Assembly: GCF_002813775.1 (NCBI RefSeq) | Contig: NZ_CP020371.1 | Span: forward strand, 248,001 to 312,000 | DNA: 64,000 nt | Direction: 5' to 3' | Source: Candidatus Thiodictyon syntrophicum | GTDB lineage: Bacteria > Pseudomonadota > Gammaproteobacteria > Chromatiales > Chromatiaceae | Shown: piece after piece, positions 63,501 through 64,000 of the stretch | How the letters are laid out: the number at the start of each line of letters is the position of its first letter | Numbering within the stretch: position 1 is the first letter of the stretch | Notes under the pieces: model-generated | Databases searched by the model: none | What the model was told of the DNA's origin: nothing | What the model saw: the letters and a program-made list of their open reading frames with translations, nothing else | Made by a program: the position numbers and the translations under genes

Positions 63501-63611
63501 GGTGCGGCTGGTGGGCTGCCGCTGCGGCACTTCCACCCACAGGCGTAACGCGCCCGCCTGAACGAAGGTGTCGCCGGGCTCGGGCAGCCAGAAGGCGTGG
63601 AGGACCTTCAT
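60519..63611 (-). CDS. SNF2-family helicase-like ATPase
   Basis: The 1,030-residue protein has an N-terminal region of about 500 residues found in bacterial SNF2 proteins, then the ATPase core. The core shows Walker [11 protein letters not shown] at about 577, the DEAQ box [12 protein letters not shown] at about 679, [20 protein letters not shown], and in the second RecA lobe [20 protein letters not shown] with SDRAFRIGQ at about 964. These proteins move on double-stranded DNA and remodel bound proteins rather than unwinding. [12 protein letters not shown] is the chosen start since it begins the conserved N-terminus. It pairs with the SWIM gene. Confidence 0.92.
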   Translation of the reverse strand: [1030 protein letters not shown]

Positions 63612-64000
63612 TGCACCGGACACCCGATCGCGCGGGCGCCACGCCATCGTTGGATGTCCGTCACCGACCGCAACAAATGAGAGGAATCGCTCGGATGCGG
63701 GTCGCAGTCGTGGTGCACGCAGGAGGCCCGGGGCTGATCGTTCTTGGGATGAGCCCATCGTACCTGAAACCGGACCCTGTCTGCCGCCATGCCGGATTTG
63801 AGCGCTGGAGACTGTGGTGGCCATTGACACTACCTGCAGGGCCTGGCAGAGGCGGGCTGTGCGCCGTGACACCGAGACCTGAATCGGTCTTCATGTCGTT
63901 ACGCGACACCCCATCATCTCGGGATGCGGCGGTCGAGCACCGGGTAACCGACCACGGCGTCCGCGGCGGAAGCACCAAGATTCCGCGCTAAACTGCGCCT
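63612..64000. other. Upstream region of the helicase operon to window end
   Basis: No gene is supported; open frames here are short and lack family resemblance. It should hold the promoter for the helicase-SWIM operon. Confidence 0.35.

Noticed and set aside
60687-63548. A 953-codon open frame opposite the SNF2 helicase
   Set aside because: It is a high-GC shadow: composition is Arg/Gly/Gln-rich with no domain, and the other strand has a complete SNF2 protein.

Overview
The window looks like high-GC gammaproteobacterial DNA. Gene content and insertion-sequence load best fit a purple sulfur bacterium (Chromatiales), but no rRNA or other taxonomic marker is present, so this is inference. It joins a conjugative element, an IS graveyard, an undescribed biosynthetic operon, a decaying purine and partner-switching locus, and two oleate-hydratase-family genes.

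Region 1 (1-12.4 kb): a partial Hsp90-type ATPase runs off the left edge, followed by a ParE/Phd-type toxin-antitoxin pair and then half of a conjugation module. DUF4400, TraD, a MOBH-type TraI and a MobI-like protein are read leftwards. An actin-like ParM, a small partner, a lytic transglycosylase, an FlhD/FlhC-like activator pair and TraF are read rightwards. A 635-bp divergent gap with repeated TACTCACGT boxes and inverted repeats is the candidate oriT and/or centromere.

Region 2 (12.5-21.8 kb): nested mobile DNA. A group II intron starts exactly after the DDDIPF codons of ssb. IS701 sits in its 5' RNA part, and its reverse-transcriptase ORF is cut by an IS66 element (8-bp target duplication) and an ISKra4 element. 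A frameshifted transposase with a DruA-like DUF4338 head fused to ISAs1 lies next to it.

Region 3 (22-30.3 kb): a leftward, tightly overlapping operon of Zn-ADH-like dehydrogenase, PTPS/QueD-like protein, GT4 glycosyltransferase, methyltransferase, cytochrome b561, RibD-C reductase, CDP-alcohol phosphotransferase and a membrane sulfatase/phosphoglycerol-transferase-like enzyme, ending in a dead SDR gene. It reads like an uncharacterised pterin- or lipid-linked pathway.

Region 4 (30.7-53.4 kb): a YkgJ protein fused to an ISL3 fragment, an orphan LivF, two divergent NCS2 purine-type permeases with an unusual C-terminal domain plus a third permease tail, an NHLP-type RiPP precursor with a wrecked exporter, and an operon of STAS protein, NMT1-like binding protein and SpoIIE phosphatase. 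A GNAT enzyme, xanthine-dehydrogenase-type subunits (large subunit destroyed, IS607 inserted), an MFS transporter, a HisC-like aminotransferase and an HATPase-GNAT protein follow. These suggest purine uptake and oxidation under partner-switching control, now eroding through internal deletions and IS insertions.

Region 5 (52.6-64 kb): a broken second copy of the dehydrogenase gene split by a 1,960-bp insertion sequence with exact 9-bp target duplications, two divergent oleate-hydratase-family proteins, and a SWIM-zinc-finger/SNF2 helicase pair.
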